Shown: positions 7,115-16,819, numbered from the stretch's first letter. The stretch is 23,546 bases of DNA from Bacteroidales bacterium (GCA_031264715.1 JAISDP010000116.1:1-23546); one strand, 5' to 3'. Translations and numbers: made by a program. Notes: generated by a model from the letters alone, not told the origin.

Positions 7115-10100
7115 ATGAATACGCTTTACCATCCCGATTTCGAGCACGATGCCTGTGGCGTTGGTTTGCTGGTAAACATCACCGGCGACAAGTCGCACGA
7201 CATTGTGGAAAAGGGGTTACAGATACTGGAAAACATGTTGCACCGCGGCGCTGAAAACGCCGACAACAAAACCGGCGATGGTGCAGGCATTACGGTACAG
7301 ATACCGCACGAATTTATCCTGTTGCAGGGTATTCCCGTTCCCGAGAAGGGCAAATACGGCACAGGCCTGGTATTTCTGCCCCGGGAAAAGGAGCAGGCGG
7401 AACAGTGCCTCACCGTGATACGCGACACCCTCAAAAACGAAGGGCTTCACCTGTTAGCCGTGCGCGACGTCCCGGTTAACAGCGACATACTGGGCGAAAT
7501 GTCCCGCGCCAACGAACCTGTGATCAAGCAAATATTCGTTACCAACGGCGACAGTTCGACCGCCGAACTGGAGCGGAAACTCTATATCGCCCGGCGGAAA
7601 ATGGAGAAGAAAGTGCTTAAATCCATGCTGGCGCACAAGCGCAGTTTCTATATTGTCAGCCTGTCCACACAGCGGCTTGTATACAAGGGTATGCTTACCT
7701 CCACGCAGTTGCGTTACTATTTTTCCGACCTCGCCAATCCGTATTTCACCAGCGGGCTGGCGCTGGTACATTCCCGATTCAGCACCAACACCTTTCCATC
7801 GTGGGATTTGGCGCAGCCGTTCCGTTTGCTGGGTCACAACGGCGAAATCAACACCATACGGGGCAACCGTTACTGGATGGAGGCGCGCGAAAGCATCCTT
7901 CATGCTGATGCACTGGGTAAAACGGATGATATTTTTCCCATTGTACAGGCAGGTATGAGCGACAGCGCTTCGCTGGACAATGTCCTCGAATTTTTCGTGA
8001 TGTCGGGTATGACTCTGCCACATGCTTTAGCGATGCTTGTCCCGGAAAGCTGGAATGCTAAAAATCCGATTTCCGAGGATTTGAAAGCATTTTACGAGTA
8101 CCACAGTATCCTGATGGAGCCGTGGGACGGCCCGGCTACACTGCTTTTCACTGACGGCCGTTATGCCGGCGGTATGCTCGACCGGAACGGCTTGCGTCCT
8201 GCGCGCTACCTCATCACCAACGGGGGCGTGATGGTTGTTGCTTCCGAAGCCGGCGTGCTGCCTTTCGATGCATCGGAAATCACGGAACGCGGCCGGTTGC
8301 AGCCGGGCAAAATGCTGATGGTGGATACGCACAAGGGAAAGGTGTATTATGATACCGAATTGAAAGAGTCGCTGGCTTTTGCCTGTCCGTATCGCGAATG
8401 GCTGTCGAAAAACCGCATCGTATTATCGGACATATCGTCGGGGCGAACCATAAAGCAAAGCGTGGAGCAGTTTCCCGAATTGATGCAGGTATTCGGCTAC
8501 ACGCTGGAGGACATTGAACGGATCATTATCCCGATGGGGCGGGAAGGTAAGGAACCTGTCGGTTCAATGGGAAACGACACTCCGCTGGCCGTGCTCAGCG
8601 ATAAGCCGCAGCTCCTGTTCGGTTATTTCAAGCAGTTGTTCGCGCAGGTAACCAACCCGCCCATTGATCCCATCCGCGAGGAACTGGTGATGTCGCTGTC
8701 GCTGTACATCGGCTGCCAGGAAACAAACCTGCTGGAACCTTCGCCCGACCTCTGCAAGATGGTGAAGCTCACCAGCCCGGTGATCAACAACCGCGACCTG
8801 GATATTCTCCGGCACCTGGGTTATAAGGGATTCCGCACGCTGACACTGCCTGCGCTTTTCGATACTGCCGGGCAATCCAAAAGTATGGAGCAGGCATTGT
8901 CCAAGATTTGCCGTGATGCCGAGAAAGCGGTGGACGACGGTTACAATTACATCATACTGAGCGACCGCGGAGTAAACGCTTCCCAGGCTGCCATACCATC
9001 GCTGCTGGCGCTCTCGGCGGTGCATCACTACCTGATCGACAAGCGCAAACGCATGCAAACGGCCATCATCGTGGAAAGCGCTGAACCGCGCGAAGTGATG
9101 CATTTTGCGTTATTATTCGGCTTCGGAGCCAGCGGCGTAAATCCTTACATGTCCTTTGCCGTGCTGGACGATCTTGTGAAAAGGCATGAGATACAGTTGG
9201 ACTATGCTACGGCGGAAAAGAATTATATCAAGGCCGTCAATAAGGGAATGCTTAAAGTATTGTCGAAAATGGGCATATCGACCCTGCGCAGTTATCGCGG
9301 TTCGCAGATTTTCGAAGCGGTAGGACTTAGCCAGAGGCTTCTCGACCGTTATTTCCGCGGCATGGTGTCGCGTATTGGGGGAATAGACCTCGAAGAGATA
9401 GCGGCTGATGTTTTATTCCGGCACAGCCGCTCCTCCCTGCCCCCTTCCCCGCAGGAGAGAGGGACGGGGCTGCACGGCGACAGTGCAGGCGCAACGCATC
9501 CGGCGACGGACGCTACTGCTCTCCCTTACGGGGAAGACAGGAGAAGGGAGCCTTCCGGCCTCTATTCCTATCGTCGCGATGGCGAATACCATGCCTGGAA
9601 CCCCGAAACAATCTCGAAACTGCAAATAGCCGTCCGCTTGGGCGATTACGATAAGTTTAAGGAGTATACCTCAATTGTCGACAAGAAACAGAATCCTGTA
9701 TTCCTGCGCGACTTCCTCGATTTCAAGCGCAATCCCATCGACATTGCCGAAGTGGAGCCTGTAGAGGCTATTACGCGGCGGTTTGTCACGGGCGCCATGT
9801 CGTTTGGTTCCATCAGTAAGGAAGCGCACGAAGCGATGGCCATAGCGCTGAATATCCTGCACGGACGGAGCAATACCGGCGAGGGCGGCGAAGACCCCAA
9901 GCGGTTCCATACGGGCGAGGATGGCCTCAACCGCCGCAGCGCCATCAAACAGGTTGCTTCGGGGCGATTTGGCGTAACAGCCGAATACTTGGTCAATGCC
10001 GACGAATTACAGATAAAAATTGCACAGGGGGCAAAGCCGGGCGAAGGCGGACAGTTACCGGGTTTCAAAGTGGACAGGATCATTGCGGCCACGCGCCACT

Positions 10101-11683
10101 CATTGCCGGGAATCACGCTCATATCGCCGCCGCCCCATCATGACATCTATTCCATCGAAGACCTGGCGCAACTGATCTTCGACCTGAAAAATATCAATCC
10201 GCAGGCTTGCATTAGCGTCAAGCTGGTGTCCGAAAGCGGCGTGGGTACCATTGCTGCGGGCGTAGCCAAGGCCAAAGCCGACCTGATTGTCATCAGCGGC
10301 GGCGAAGGCGGTACCGGCGCCAGCCCTGTAAGCTCCATCCGACATGCCGGTATGCCGGGAGAACTGGGCCTGGCCGAAACACAACAGACGCTGGTAATGA
10401 ACAACCTGCGCGGACAGGTGCGTCTGCAAACCGACGGACAGCTCAAAACCGGCAAGGACATCATCATATCCGCCCTGCTTGGCGCAGAAGAATACGGTTT
10501 TGCCACCAGCGCCCTGATCGTGCTGGGTTGCGTGATGATGCGGAAATGCCATCTGAATACCTGTCCTGTGGGCGTTGCTACGCAGGATGAACGCCTGCGT
10601 CAACGGTTTAAGGGAAAGTATGAATACGTGGTGAATTTCATGACTTTCCTTGCCCGCGAAGTACGCGAACATCTTGCAACAATGGGTTTCCGCAGCATCG
10701 ACGAGATTGTAGGGCAAACCGGCCTGCTGGAAATCCGGCGGTTCGACGGCCATCCGAAAGCGCAGAAGCTTGATTTCAGCAAGTTGCTGTATTTCCCGCA
10801 AGGAACAGCCAGCCTGCGATGTGTCAAACCCCAGGATCACAAAATTGACGAGGTACTCGACCATGAACTGATACGCAAGGCTCGTCCGGCGCTTGAAAAG
10901 TCGCTTCCCGTAGAAATGAGCGCAGTCATTGCCAATACTGACCGTGCCACAGGAGCAATGCTCTCCGGCGAAGTTGCCAAACGTTTCGGCGATGCCGGGC
11001 TTCCAACCGAAACCATTATCGCAGAGTTTAAAGGATCGGCCGGACAAAGTTTCGGAGCTTTCCTGGCTTCGGGCATCACTTTCCGTCTGGAAGGCGAAGC
11101 GAACGATTATCTCGGCAAAGGCTTGTCGGGCGGACGTATCGTAGTGACTCCACCCAAAGGTACTGTTTATGCTCCCGAACAGAATATCATTGCAGGCAAC
11201 ACCCTGTTGTACGGCGCCACCAAGGGCGATGTATACCTTAACGGGCGCGTGGGTGAACGTTTCTGTGTACGCAACAGCGGCGCCATAGCCGTAGTAGAAG
11301 GTACCGGCGACCATTGCTGCGAGTACATGACCGGCGGACGTACGGTGGTGCTTGGTCCAACGGGTAAGAACTTTGCGGCGGGTATGAGCGGCGGCATTGC
11401 GTACGTGCTTGACCCCGACGGCACATTCGATTATTTCTGCAACATGGAGATGGTGGAACTCTCGCTGATCGAAGACCGCACCGACAGCCAGGAGCTTTAC
11501 CACCTCATTTCGGCACATGCGCATTACACGCAAAGTCCGTTGGCATACCGTATTCTTGACGACTGGGATACATACCTGAAATGGTTCCTGAAAGTGATGC
11601 CGATAGAGTACAAGAAGGTACTCCAGGATGAAGCAATGGAAGCGATCAAAAAGAAAATCGCACAAGTAGAGTACGATTATTAA
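7115..11683 (+). CDS. gltB: Glutamate synthase large subunit (GOGAT alpha)
   Basis: With GltD this makes two glutamates from glutamine and 2-oxoglutarate using NADPH. Of the 1522 residues, the N-terminal amidotransferase domain begins after a short propeptide at Cys14 (HDACGVG) and runs to about 430. The central domain covers about 470-760. The FMN-binding synthase domain covers about 830-1200, with GEGGEDPKRF and the GGEGGTGASP glycine-rich loop. The iron-sulfur cysteines are 1139, 1145 and 1150 (CVMMRKCHLNTCPVG). The C-terminal GxGxG helix domain starts near 1250. All key residues seen are intact. The linker at about 773-812 holds an unusual Pro/Arg/Gly-rich insert encoded by an inverted repeat. 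gltD follows after 39 bases. Confidence 0.98.
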   Translation: MNTLYHPDFEHDACGVGLLVNITGDKSHDIVEKGLQILENMLHRGAENADNKTGDGAGITVQIPHEFILLQGIPVPEKGKYGTGLVFLPREKEQAEQCLTVIRDTLKNEGLHLLAVRDVPVNSDILGEMSRANEPVIKQIFVTNGDSSTAELERKLYIARRKMEKKVLKSMLAHKRSFYIVSLSTQRLVYKGMLTSTQLRYYFSDLANPYFTSGLALVHSRFSTNTFPSWDLAQPFRLLGHNGEINTIRGNRYWMEARESILHADALGKTDDIFPIVQAGMSDSASLDNVLEFFVMSGMTLPHALAMLVPESWNAKNPISEDLKAFYEYHSILMEPWDGPATLLFTDGRYAGGMLDRNGLRPARYLITNGGVMVVASEAGVLPFDASEITERGRLQPGKMLMVDTHKGKVYYDTELKESLAFACPYREWLSKNRIVLSDISSGRTIKQSVEQFPELMQVFGYTLEDIERIIIPMGREGKEPVGSMGNDTPLAVLSDKPQLLFGYFKQLFAQVTNPPIDPIREELVMSLSLYIGCQETNLLEPSPDLCKMVKLTSPVINNRDLDILRHLGYKGFRTLTLPALFDTAGQSKSMEQALSKICRDAEKAVDDGYNYIILSDRGVNASQAAIPSLLALSAVHHYLIDKRKRMQTAIIVESAEPREVMHFALLFGFGASGVNPYMSFAVLDDLVKRHEIQLDYATAEKNYIKAVNKGMLKVLSKMGISTLRSYRGSQIFEAVGLSQRLLDRYFRGMVSRIGGIDLEEIAADVLFRHSRSSLPPSPQERGTGLHGDSAGATHPATDATALPYGEDRRREPSGLYSYRRDGEYHAWNPETISKLQIAVRLGDYDKFKEYTSIVDKKQNPVFLRDFLDFKRNPIDIAEVEPVEAITRRFVTGAMSFGSISKEAHEAMAIALNILHGRSNTGEGGEDPKRFHTGEDGLNRRSAIKQVASGRFGVTAEYLVNADELQIKIAQGAKPGEGGQLPGFKVDRIIAATRHSLPGITLISPPPHHDIYSIEDLAQLIFDLKNINPQACISVKLVSESGVGTIAAGVAKAKADLIVISGGEGGTGASPVSSIRHAGMPGELGLAETQQTLVMNNLRGQVRLQTDGQLKTGKDIIISALLGAEEYGFATSALIVLGCVMMRKCHLNTCPVGVATQDERLRQRFKGKYEYVVNFMTFLAREVREHLATMGFRSIDEIVGQTGLLEIRRFDGHPKAQKLDFSKLLYFPQGTASLRCVKPQDHKIDEVLDHELIRKARPALEKSLPVEMSAVIANTDRATGAMLSGEVAKRFGDAGLPTETIIAEFKGSAGQSFGAFLASGITFRLEGEANDYLGKGLSGGRIVVTPPKGTVYAPEQNIIAGNTLLYGATKGDVYLNGRVGERFCVRNSGAIAVVEGTGDHCCEYMTGGRTVVLGPTGKNFAAGMSGGIAYVLDPDGTFDYFCNMEMVELSLIEDRTDSQELYHLISAHAHYTQSPLAYRILDDWDTYLKWFLKVMPIEYKKVLQDEAMEAIKKKIAQVEYDY
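9433..9550. repeat. Imperfect inverted-repeat element in frame inside gltB
   Basis: The left arm begins CTCCCTGCCCCCTTCCCCG and the right arm ends with its imperfect complement (reverse reading begins CTCCCTTCTCC and contains CTTCCCCGTAAGGGAGAG). Between them are further small hairpins: CTGCAC/GTGCAG (9470-9488) and TCCG-gcga-CGGA. It encodes about 39 low-complexity residues in the gltB linker just before the conserved YSYRRDGEYHAWNPETI segment. Confidence 0.7.
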
Positions 11684-11722
11684 AATGTCAAACCGCAAAT
11701 CAAAAATATACAATATATAATA

Positions 11723-13147
11723 ATGGGTAATCCGAAAGCATTTTTAACCGTTCCCCGTAAGGAAGCAGGCTACCGTCCCGTGTTAGAGCGTATCGCCGAT
11801 TTTGGCGAAGTGGAGCAGACCCTGCACAGCGACGACCGTATTTTACAGGCATCGCGCTGCATGGACTGCGGCGTACCCTTCTGTCACTGGGCCTGCACCA
11901 TTGCCAACCGCATGCCCGAGTGGCAGGATTCTCTCTCGAAAGGCAAGTGGCTGGAGGCCTACGAGCGTCTGGGCGCCACCAACAATTTCCCTGAATTTAC
12001 CGGGCGCGTGTGTCCTGCCCTTTGCGAAAAAAGCTGTGTGCTGGCGCTTACCGGCGAGCCGGTGACGATCCGCGAGAACGAAGCGGCAGTTGTAGAACAC
12101 GCTTTCGCGGAAGGATATGTCAAACCCCGTGTTCCGCACTGGCGCACCGGCTGGAAAGTAGCCGTAGTAGGTTCGGGGCCGGCCGGACTGGCCGCCGCCG
12201 ATATGCTCAATCAGCAGGGACATAACGTGACGGTTTTCGAAAAAGACGAAGCCATCGGCGGGCTGTTGCGGTTTGGCATTCCCGATTTCAAACTTAACAA
12301 GGAAGTGATCGACCGCCGGCTGGAAATACTGTGCGCCGAAGGCATCACATTCAAAACGGGCGTGCATGTGGGCGCAGACATCAGGCACGAGCAGTTGCTC
12401 AAGGAGTTTGACGCCGTGTGTCTTGCCATCGGTGCGGGACAGCCCCGCGACTTGCCGGTAGAAGGCCGCGACCTGAAAGGCGTACATTTTGCATTGGAAC
12501 TGTTGCAGCAACAAAATCGCATCGTAGCCGGGTACAATCTTCCCGAAAAGGAGCGTATCTCGGCCAAAGGCAAGCATGTGCTGGTAATTGGCGGCGGCGA
12601 TACCGGTTCCGACTGTGTGGGAACATCAGTCAGGCATCGAGCCGGGCAGATCACGCAAATAGAGATACTGCCGAAGCCTCCCGAACATTACAACCCCGAC
12701 ACACCCTGGCCTGCATATCCCAATGTCCTGAAAACATCCAGTTCGCACCTCGAAGGATGCACGCGTCGCTGGAACCTCGCTACCAAAAGGTTTACCGGCG
12801 AGGGCGGCAAAGTTACCGGAGTGGAAGTAGCCGAAGTAGAATGGACGAAAGACAATACCGGCCGCATGGTGATGAAGGAAACCCGCAGGACGGAAACCAT
12901 CAAGGCCGACTTGATACTGCTTTCGATGGGTTTTGTACATCCGGTACACGAAGGACTGCTCGACAGCCTGGGCGTGAAATACGACAGCCGCGGCAATGTA
13001 GTTTGTGCGGCGCCTGCGCGTTCGTCGGTCGATAAGGTATTTGTGGCCGGTGATGTAACCTTGGGCGCTTCGCTGGTGGTACGGGCTATTTTCTCGGGAC
13101 GGCAGGCTGCCGCGGCGATAGGGAAACAGTTATCAGGCAAAAAGTAA
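11723..13147 (+). CDS. gltD: Glutamate synthase small subunit (GOGAT beta)
   Basis: The 474-residue protein passes electrons from NADPH through FAD and iron-sulfur clusters to GltB. Visible features are the N-terminal cysteine clusters (46, 49, 54, 58 in CMDCGVPFCHWAC; 97, 101, 105 in CPALCEKSC), the FAD-binding GSGPAG near 150, a GLLRFGIPDFKL motif, the NADPH-binding GGGDTGSDC near 290 and a C-terminal FAD contact around FVAGDVTLGASLVVRAI. Length and motifs are normal for the family. It lies 39 bases downstream of gltB in an apparent operon and converges with dprA, whose stop codon is 87 bases away. Confidence 0.98.
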   Translation: MGNPKAFLTVPRKEAGYRPVLERIADFGEVEQTLHSDDRILQASRCMDCGVPFCHWACTIANRMPEWQDSLSKGKWLEAYERLGATNNFPEFTGRVCPALCEKSCVLALTGEPVTIRENEAAVVEHAFAEGYVKPRVPHWRTGWKVAVVGSGPAGLAAADMLNQQGHNVTVFEKDEAIGGLLRFGIPDFKLNKEVIDRRLEILCAEGITFKTGVHVGADIRHEQLLKEFDAVCLAIGAGQPRDLPVEGRDLKGVHFALELLQQQNRIVAGYNLPEKERISAKGKHVLVIGGGDTGSDCVGTSVRHRAGQITQIEILPKPPEHYNPDTPWPAYPNVLKTSSSHLEGCTRRWNLATKRFTGEGGKVTGVEVAEVEWTKDNTGRMVMKETRRTETIKADLILLSMGFVHPVHEGLLDSLGVKYDSRGNVVCAAPARSSVDKVFVAGDVTLGASLVVRAIFSGRQAAAAIGKQLSGKK

Positions 13148-13234
13148 AAGCCGGGCATGAGTAGGGTGCAATATAAAATTTTACCGGACAGCAGTGATAA
13201 GTCTTATCCGTCGCTAACGGCTTGATGATCCGTC

Positions 13235-14332
13235 TCACACTGCTTTATATACTTTTCCCGGCAGACTGTGTACCAGTCCGTTCAGTTCCAGGCTCAAGAG
13301 CAGTGTCGACACCTTGCTGACCGGCATTTGCAGGGCAATGCCCAGGGTGTCGATGGGACATTCGCCGCTTTCCTTTAACGCTCGCAGAACGGTTTCTTCC
13401 TCAGCCGATATTACCGGGAACAGTTCCCGCTGCACAGGCGTTTTTTGACCGTTGTCCCAACCCATCAGGTATTCGATGTCGGCAACTGACTGCAGCAGGT
13501 TGGCCTTGTTCGTTTTGATCAGCCAGTTGCAGCCGGCGGACCTTTCGTCCGTTAAGCGACCGGGACAGGCAAACACGTCGCGGTTATACGAATTGGCAAT
13601 ATCGGCGGTGATCAAAGCCCCGCCGCGTATATTCGATTCTACAACGACAGTCAAATCGGCTAAACCGGCAATCAACCGGTTGCGACGGACAAAATTATTG
13701 CGGTCGATGGGGCTGTCGCTCAGGAATTCGGTGAGCAAAGCTCCCTGCCCGGTTATTTCACGGGCTGTAGCAGCATGTGCCGCCGGATATACTTGCGCCA
13801 GCCCGTGCCCCAATACGGCAACAGTAAGCAGCCCGTTGCGTAAAGCGGCTTTGTGCGCGCAGATATCGATACCATAAGCCAGCCCGCTTACGATGACAGG
13901 GTGATGATTGCGCTGATACAATTCGTCAACCAGCCGGTTGCAGATATCTTTCCCGTATGAACTGGCTTGGCGCGTCCCTACAATACTCACAATCTTCGGA
14001 CATTCGAAATCCACATCGCCTTTGTAGAAGAAGATAACGGGCGAATCGAGGCAGTTTTTCAGGCGTACAGGGTAGTCGTCATCCAAATAAAAGGAATAGC
14101 TGATATGATGCTTGAAGATAAAATCCACTTCCTTTTCGGCTTTTGCCAGTACATCATGGTTTGCTATGGAATTAGCCAGTACCTCGCCCACATTGGGGAT
14201 TTTAATCAGAGCCGCCTTCTTTTCCCTGAATACAGCCTCTACGCCGCCGCAATACGAAATCAGCTTCTTGGTCAGTATATCGCCGACACCCGGAATCAGT
14301 CCGATACCGATTTTGTATTTCAAATCATCCAT
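13235..14332 (-). CDS. dprA: DNA processing protein DprA
   Basis: DprA binds incoming single-stranded DNA and loads RecA during natural transformation. The 365-residue protein has a helix-hairpin-helix N-terminus (IPGVGDILTKK and IPNVGEVLANSI), then the Rossmann-like DprA fold with IVSIVGTRQASSYG, VSGLAYGIDICAHKAAL, VLGHGL and RRNRLIAGLADLTVVVES-RGGALITADIA, ending CPGR. A winged-helix C-terminal domain covers about 305-362. No other competence gene is in the window. The Gfo/Idh/MocA gene upstream on the same strand ends 42 bases before it, so they may be co-transcribed. Confidence 0.96.
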   Translation of the reverse strand: MDDLKYKIGIGLIPGVGDILTKKLISYCGGVEAVFREKKAALIKIPNVGEVLANSIANHDVLAKAEKEVDFIFKHHISYSFYLDDDYPVRLKNCLDSPVIFFYKGDVDFECPKIVSIVGTRQASSYGKDICNRLVDELYQRNHHPVIVSGLAYGIDICAHKAALRNGLLTVAVLGHGLAQVYPAAHAATAREITGQGALLTEFLSDSPIDRNNFVRRNRLIAGLADLTVVVESNIRGGALITADIANSYNRDVFACPGRLTDERSAGCNWLIKTNKANLLQSVADIEYLMGWDNGQKTPVQRELFPVISAEEETVLRALKESGECPIDTLGIALQMPVSKVSTLLLSLELNGLVHSLPGKVYKAV

Positions 14333-14374
14333 AGAATTTCTCGATTGTTCCTAATTGAGACGCTTTGTGCCTGT

Positions 14375-15421
14375 TTATCCTATTTCAACGCTTTGCCCGT
14401 TGCGGCTACTTTCCATGGCTGCTTCGATGAGATGGATCACATTGAGCGCCTGTTCGGGCGACACTTCCAGTTCGGCGCGGTTGCGCAACACATCGTAGAT
14501 ATTATCGTAATAGGCGGCGTAGTTCCCGGCAACGGTTTCCACTCTGCCACGTATGTGTACCCCGTTGATTTCGGTATTCAATATACCCCACCGGTCTTCG
14601 GGCTCCTTCCCCCAGCCGGGCATCGACGGGTTGCCGCCGCGTTTTAACATTTCTTCCTGCGGATCGATGCCATATTTCAGGAACGAGCCGTTGGTACCGT
14701 GCAGCGTGTACCGTGGGCCTTCTTCGCGAACCAGGTAGCTTGCCTTCAGCACTACTTTTATTTCGGGATACATCAGCTTGATGATATAATAATCGTCGAT
14801 CTCGCTACCCGTGCGCATGCTGTCGATGTCGGCCCACACCGCATCGGGCATGCCGAACAGCGTCACAGCCTGGTCAATCATGTGCGAACCCAGGTTATAG
14901 GTGATCCCAATGCCCTGTACGGCCGACTCCTTCCACGTGCCGGGTTGTATAAAGTTGCGATAACGCATGTAATTCGATTCGAATTCCACAGGCCTCCCCA
15001 GCCACTCGCTGTCGATTATCTTACGAACTGTAAGGAAGTCGCCGTCCCAGCGACGGTTCTGGAAAACGCTCAACATCCTGTTTTGCCGGTCGGCAAGGTT
15101 CAGCAGATCCTCGCCCTGCCCGATGGTGCGCGTAAACGGTTTTTCAACAATCACGTGCTTGCCTGCTTCGAGCGCTTTGCGGGCATATTCGAAATGTGTG
15201 TGGTCGGGTGTATTAACAACTACCAGTTCGATGTTGTCATCGTCCAGCAATTCGTCGAACGAACGTACCGAAGTAATATCAGGGTAAATTTTATTTACTT
15301 CGTTTTTGCTGCGTTCCACTATTTTGGTCATCCTGAAACCCGGGTGATGAGTCAGAATGGGCGCATGAAAAACCATTCCCGACATGCCGAATGATGCTAA
15401 TCCTACCTGTATTTTGTTCAT
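14375..15421 (-). CDS. Gfo/Idh/MocA family NAD(P)-dependent oxidoreductase
   Basis: The 348-residue protein opens with a Rossmann nucleotide-binding segment, VGLASFGMSGMVFHAPIL, and carries the family EKP motif at 93-95 (KHVIVEKPF) and the C-terminal beta-sheet domain with the conserved GSHMIDQAVTLFG stretch. Members oxidise or reduce sugars and inositols. The N-terminal FGMSGxVFHAP pattern resembles the YvaA/IolW/YdgJ branch (scyllo-inositol dehydrogenases), but the substrate cannot be fixed from sequence. No signal peptide is present. It is divergent from the LytTR regulator across 111 bases. Confidence 0.92.
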   Translation of the reverse strand: MNKIQVGLASFGMSGMVFHAPILTHHPGFRMTKIVERSKNEVNKIYPDITSVRSFDELLDDDNIELVVVNTPDHTHFEYARKALEAGKHVIVEKPFTRTIGQGEDLLNLADRQNRMLSVFQNRRWDGDFLTVRKIIDSEWLGRPVEFESNYMRYRNFIQPGTWKESAVQGIGITYNLGSHMIDQAVTLFGMPDAVWADIDSMRTGSEIDDYYIIKLMYPEIKVVLKASYLVREEGPRYTLHGTNGSFLKYGIDPQEEMLKRGGNPSMPGWGKEPEDRWGILNTEINGVHIRGRVETVAGNYAAYYDNIYDVLRNRAELEVSPEQALNVIHLIEAAMESSRNGQSVEIG

Positions 15422-15452
15422 GATCCGATCTTTGATAATTTAATTGATGCGT

Positions 15453-15512
15453 CCAAAATACGTATTTTATCAACAACCTGCAATTGTTTTTCAAAATATT
15501 GTCGTAAAATTG
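15453..15512. promoter_or_regulatory. Divergent promoter region of the oxidoreductase and LytTR regulator
   Basis: On the minus strand ATTG (15481-15484), 20 bases, then TATTTTGG (15453-15460) resembles the consensus. On the plus strand ATTG (15483-15486), 18 bases, then TAAAATTG (15505-15512) does too. Both -33 elements overlap the palindrome CAATTG (15481-15486). Each has mismatches, so this is a moderate call. Confidence 0.4.
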
Positions 15513-15532
15513 CGGTTGAAAACATATGATTT

Positions 15533-16246
15533 ATGATCCGTTGTATTGCCATAGATGATAATGCCCATGATTTGGAAATTATAGAAAACAACATTGCAAA
15601 AGTTCCTTTTCTTGAGTTGCTTAAAACTTTCGACAATGCTTTCAATGCCATCGAGTTTATCGACAAGGAAGAGGTCGATTTGATTTTTACCGATGTTGAG
15701 ATGCCCGTGCTGACAGGTTTGGAGTTTCTTGGCAGTTTGCGGCACAGGCCCCATTCCATCATTGTTTCGGAGCAGGAACGGTATGCTGTCGACGCGTTCA
15801 ACCTGGAAGCGGTGGATTACCTGCTCAAACCCTTTTCATTCGAGCGGTTCCTGAAGGCGGTCAATAAGGTGCGCGAACAGATCAGGCTGCATGTGCCGGC
15901 ACATATGCCTGCACAGAGCGAGACGCAGAACCGGGACTTTATTTTCATCAAATCCGACTATAAAACTATCCGTATCAGTGTAGATGATGTTCTTTTTATT
16001 GAAGGTTTAAAAGATTATGTAAAGTTGCACACTACGGATAAACCTGTTCTTTCGCTGCTCAGTTTGCGTGCCCTGGAGCTGGGCCTTCCTGCCGACCGGT
16101 TCATACGGGTACACCGGTCATATATCGTGGCATTGAATAAGATCGACATTATCGAAAAGAGCCGCATCAGGATCGGGCAGCACAGCATCACCATCAGCGA
16201 CATGTATCGCGACGCTTTCCTGAAAAAGATACAACCGCTAAAATAA
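15533..16246 (+). CDS. LytTR-family response regulator (orphan)
   Basis: Residues 1-120 are a receiver domain with acidic residues Asp8 and Asp9, phosphoacceptor Asp54 (IFTDVEMP), Ser79 and Lys99 (YLLKPF). Residues about 135-235 are a LytTR DNA-binding domain (FIKSDYKTIRISVDDVLFIEGLKDYVKLH, RVHRSYIVALNKI). Such regulators are normally phosphorylated by a LytS/YpdA-type membrane histidine kinase; none is adjacent. It is divergent from the oxidoreductase and precedes the repeat-rich accessory region, which may or may not be its target. Confidence 0.95.
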   Translation: MIRCIAIDDNAHDLEIIENNIAKVPFLELLKTFDNAFNAIEFIDKEEVDLIFTDVEMPVLTGLEFLGSLRHRPHSIIVSEQERYAVDAFNLEAVDYLLKPFSFERFLKAVNKVREQIRLHVPAHMPAQSETQNRDFIFIKSDYKTIRISVDDVLFIEGLKDYVKLHTTDKPVLSLLSLRALELGLPADRFIRVHRSYIVALNKIDIIEKSRIRIGQHSITISDMYRDAFLKKIQPLK

Positions 16247-16522
16247 CCGGAGAGCGGAATCATCGCAGCCGTTTTCGTTGACCCTGCCGGCAAAGACGCG
16301 AGGCATCACGCTCTACAATGCAGCCCGACATGCCGGCGGTATGTAGCAAAGTCCCTGACGGGGACGGCATGTCGGTAGAAACGGTTCCAACCCTGCCGGC
16401 AGCTACGCAGCCTGACAGGTTGGTATGCATGAGCTTACGTAAAACGACCTGACAGGGTCGATAGACCTGTCAGGGTCAACTCATCAAAAAATTCTCCCTT
16501 AACCTCCTTCAACAATCTTTTT
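16247..16522. repeat. Cluster of dispersed palindromic repeats
   Basis: No gene is seen. It contains a CCTG-GGCAGG type element with loop CAGCTACGCAG (about 16390-16423) and two copies of GACCTG-CAGGGTC (about 16449-16480). At 16294-16316 there is a degenerate copy of the 28-base palindrome found intact at 18869 and 19357. One unit of the TCCCTGACGGGGA...GGTAGAA hairpin family lies near 16352-16382. Confidence 0.75.
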
Positions 16523-16554
16523 TTTGTTTTGTTCAAAAAAACAATTTACATTTG
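16523..16554 (+). promoter_or_regulatory. Strong Bacteroidota-type promoter of a small transcription unit
   Basis: TTTG (16523-16526), 20 bases, then TACATTTG (16547-16554) matches the consensus exactly. Transcription should begin near 16561, almost 300 bases before the next sizeable gene. Confidence 0.75.
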
Positions 16555-16671
16555 TCCCGTTTTTGATTCAAAAAATATCTCTAAAAATGTCGAAATCTTG
16601 CGAAAATTTGTTGCAAACGGCGCCCGGAATTTCCGGCGTAACGTTCGGTAAATCACCGGATGGCACGATCT

Positions 16672-16717
<46 letters not shown>

Positions 16718-16775
16718 ATAATTATAATATGCGCGCGCGCGAGGTTTAGCAAATATTTTTCAAAATCATTATACC

Positions 16776-16819
16776 GCCGCAATATCGTATCATACGATGT
16801 TGCGGCTTTTTATTTTTAT
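16776..16819 (+). terminator. Strong intrinsic terminator or attenuator hairpin
   Basis: A 14-base-pair stem (GCCGCAATATCGTA with TACGATGTTGCGGC, one G-T pair) closes a three-base loop TCA and is followed by TTTTTATTTTTATA. This is a textbook rho-independent terminator. It lies 34 bases before ATG 16853, so transcripts from the upstream promoter must pass it to express that gene. Confidence 0.85.

Noticed and set aside
9408..9629. Frameshift or pseudogene in gltB at the odd linker
   Set aside because: The main frame stays open through the insert and conserved sequence resumes in the same frame on both sides.
10100..11713. 537-codon open frame antisense to gltB
   Set aside because: It lies entirely opposite conserved gltB sequence and has no recognisable domain; it is a shadow frame caused by codon composition.
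13148..13234. Bidirectional terminator between gltD and dprA
   Set aside because: Only weak, short complementary segments are visible in the 87-base gap, with no clear stem followed by T runs.
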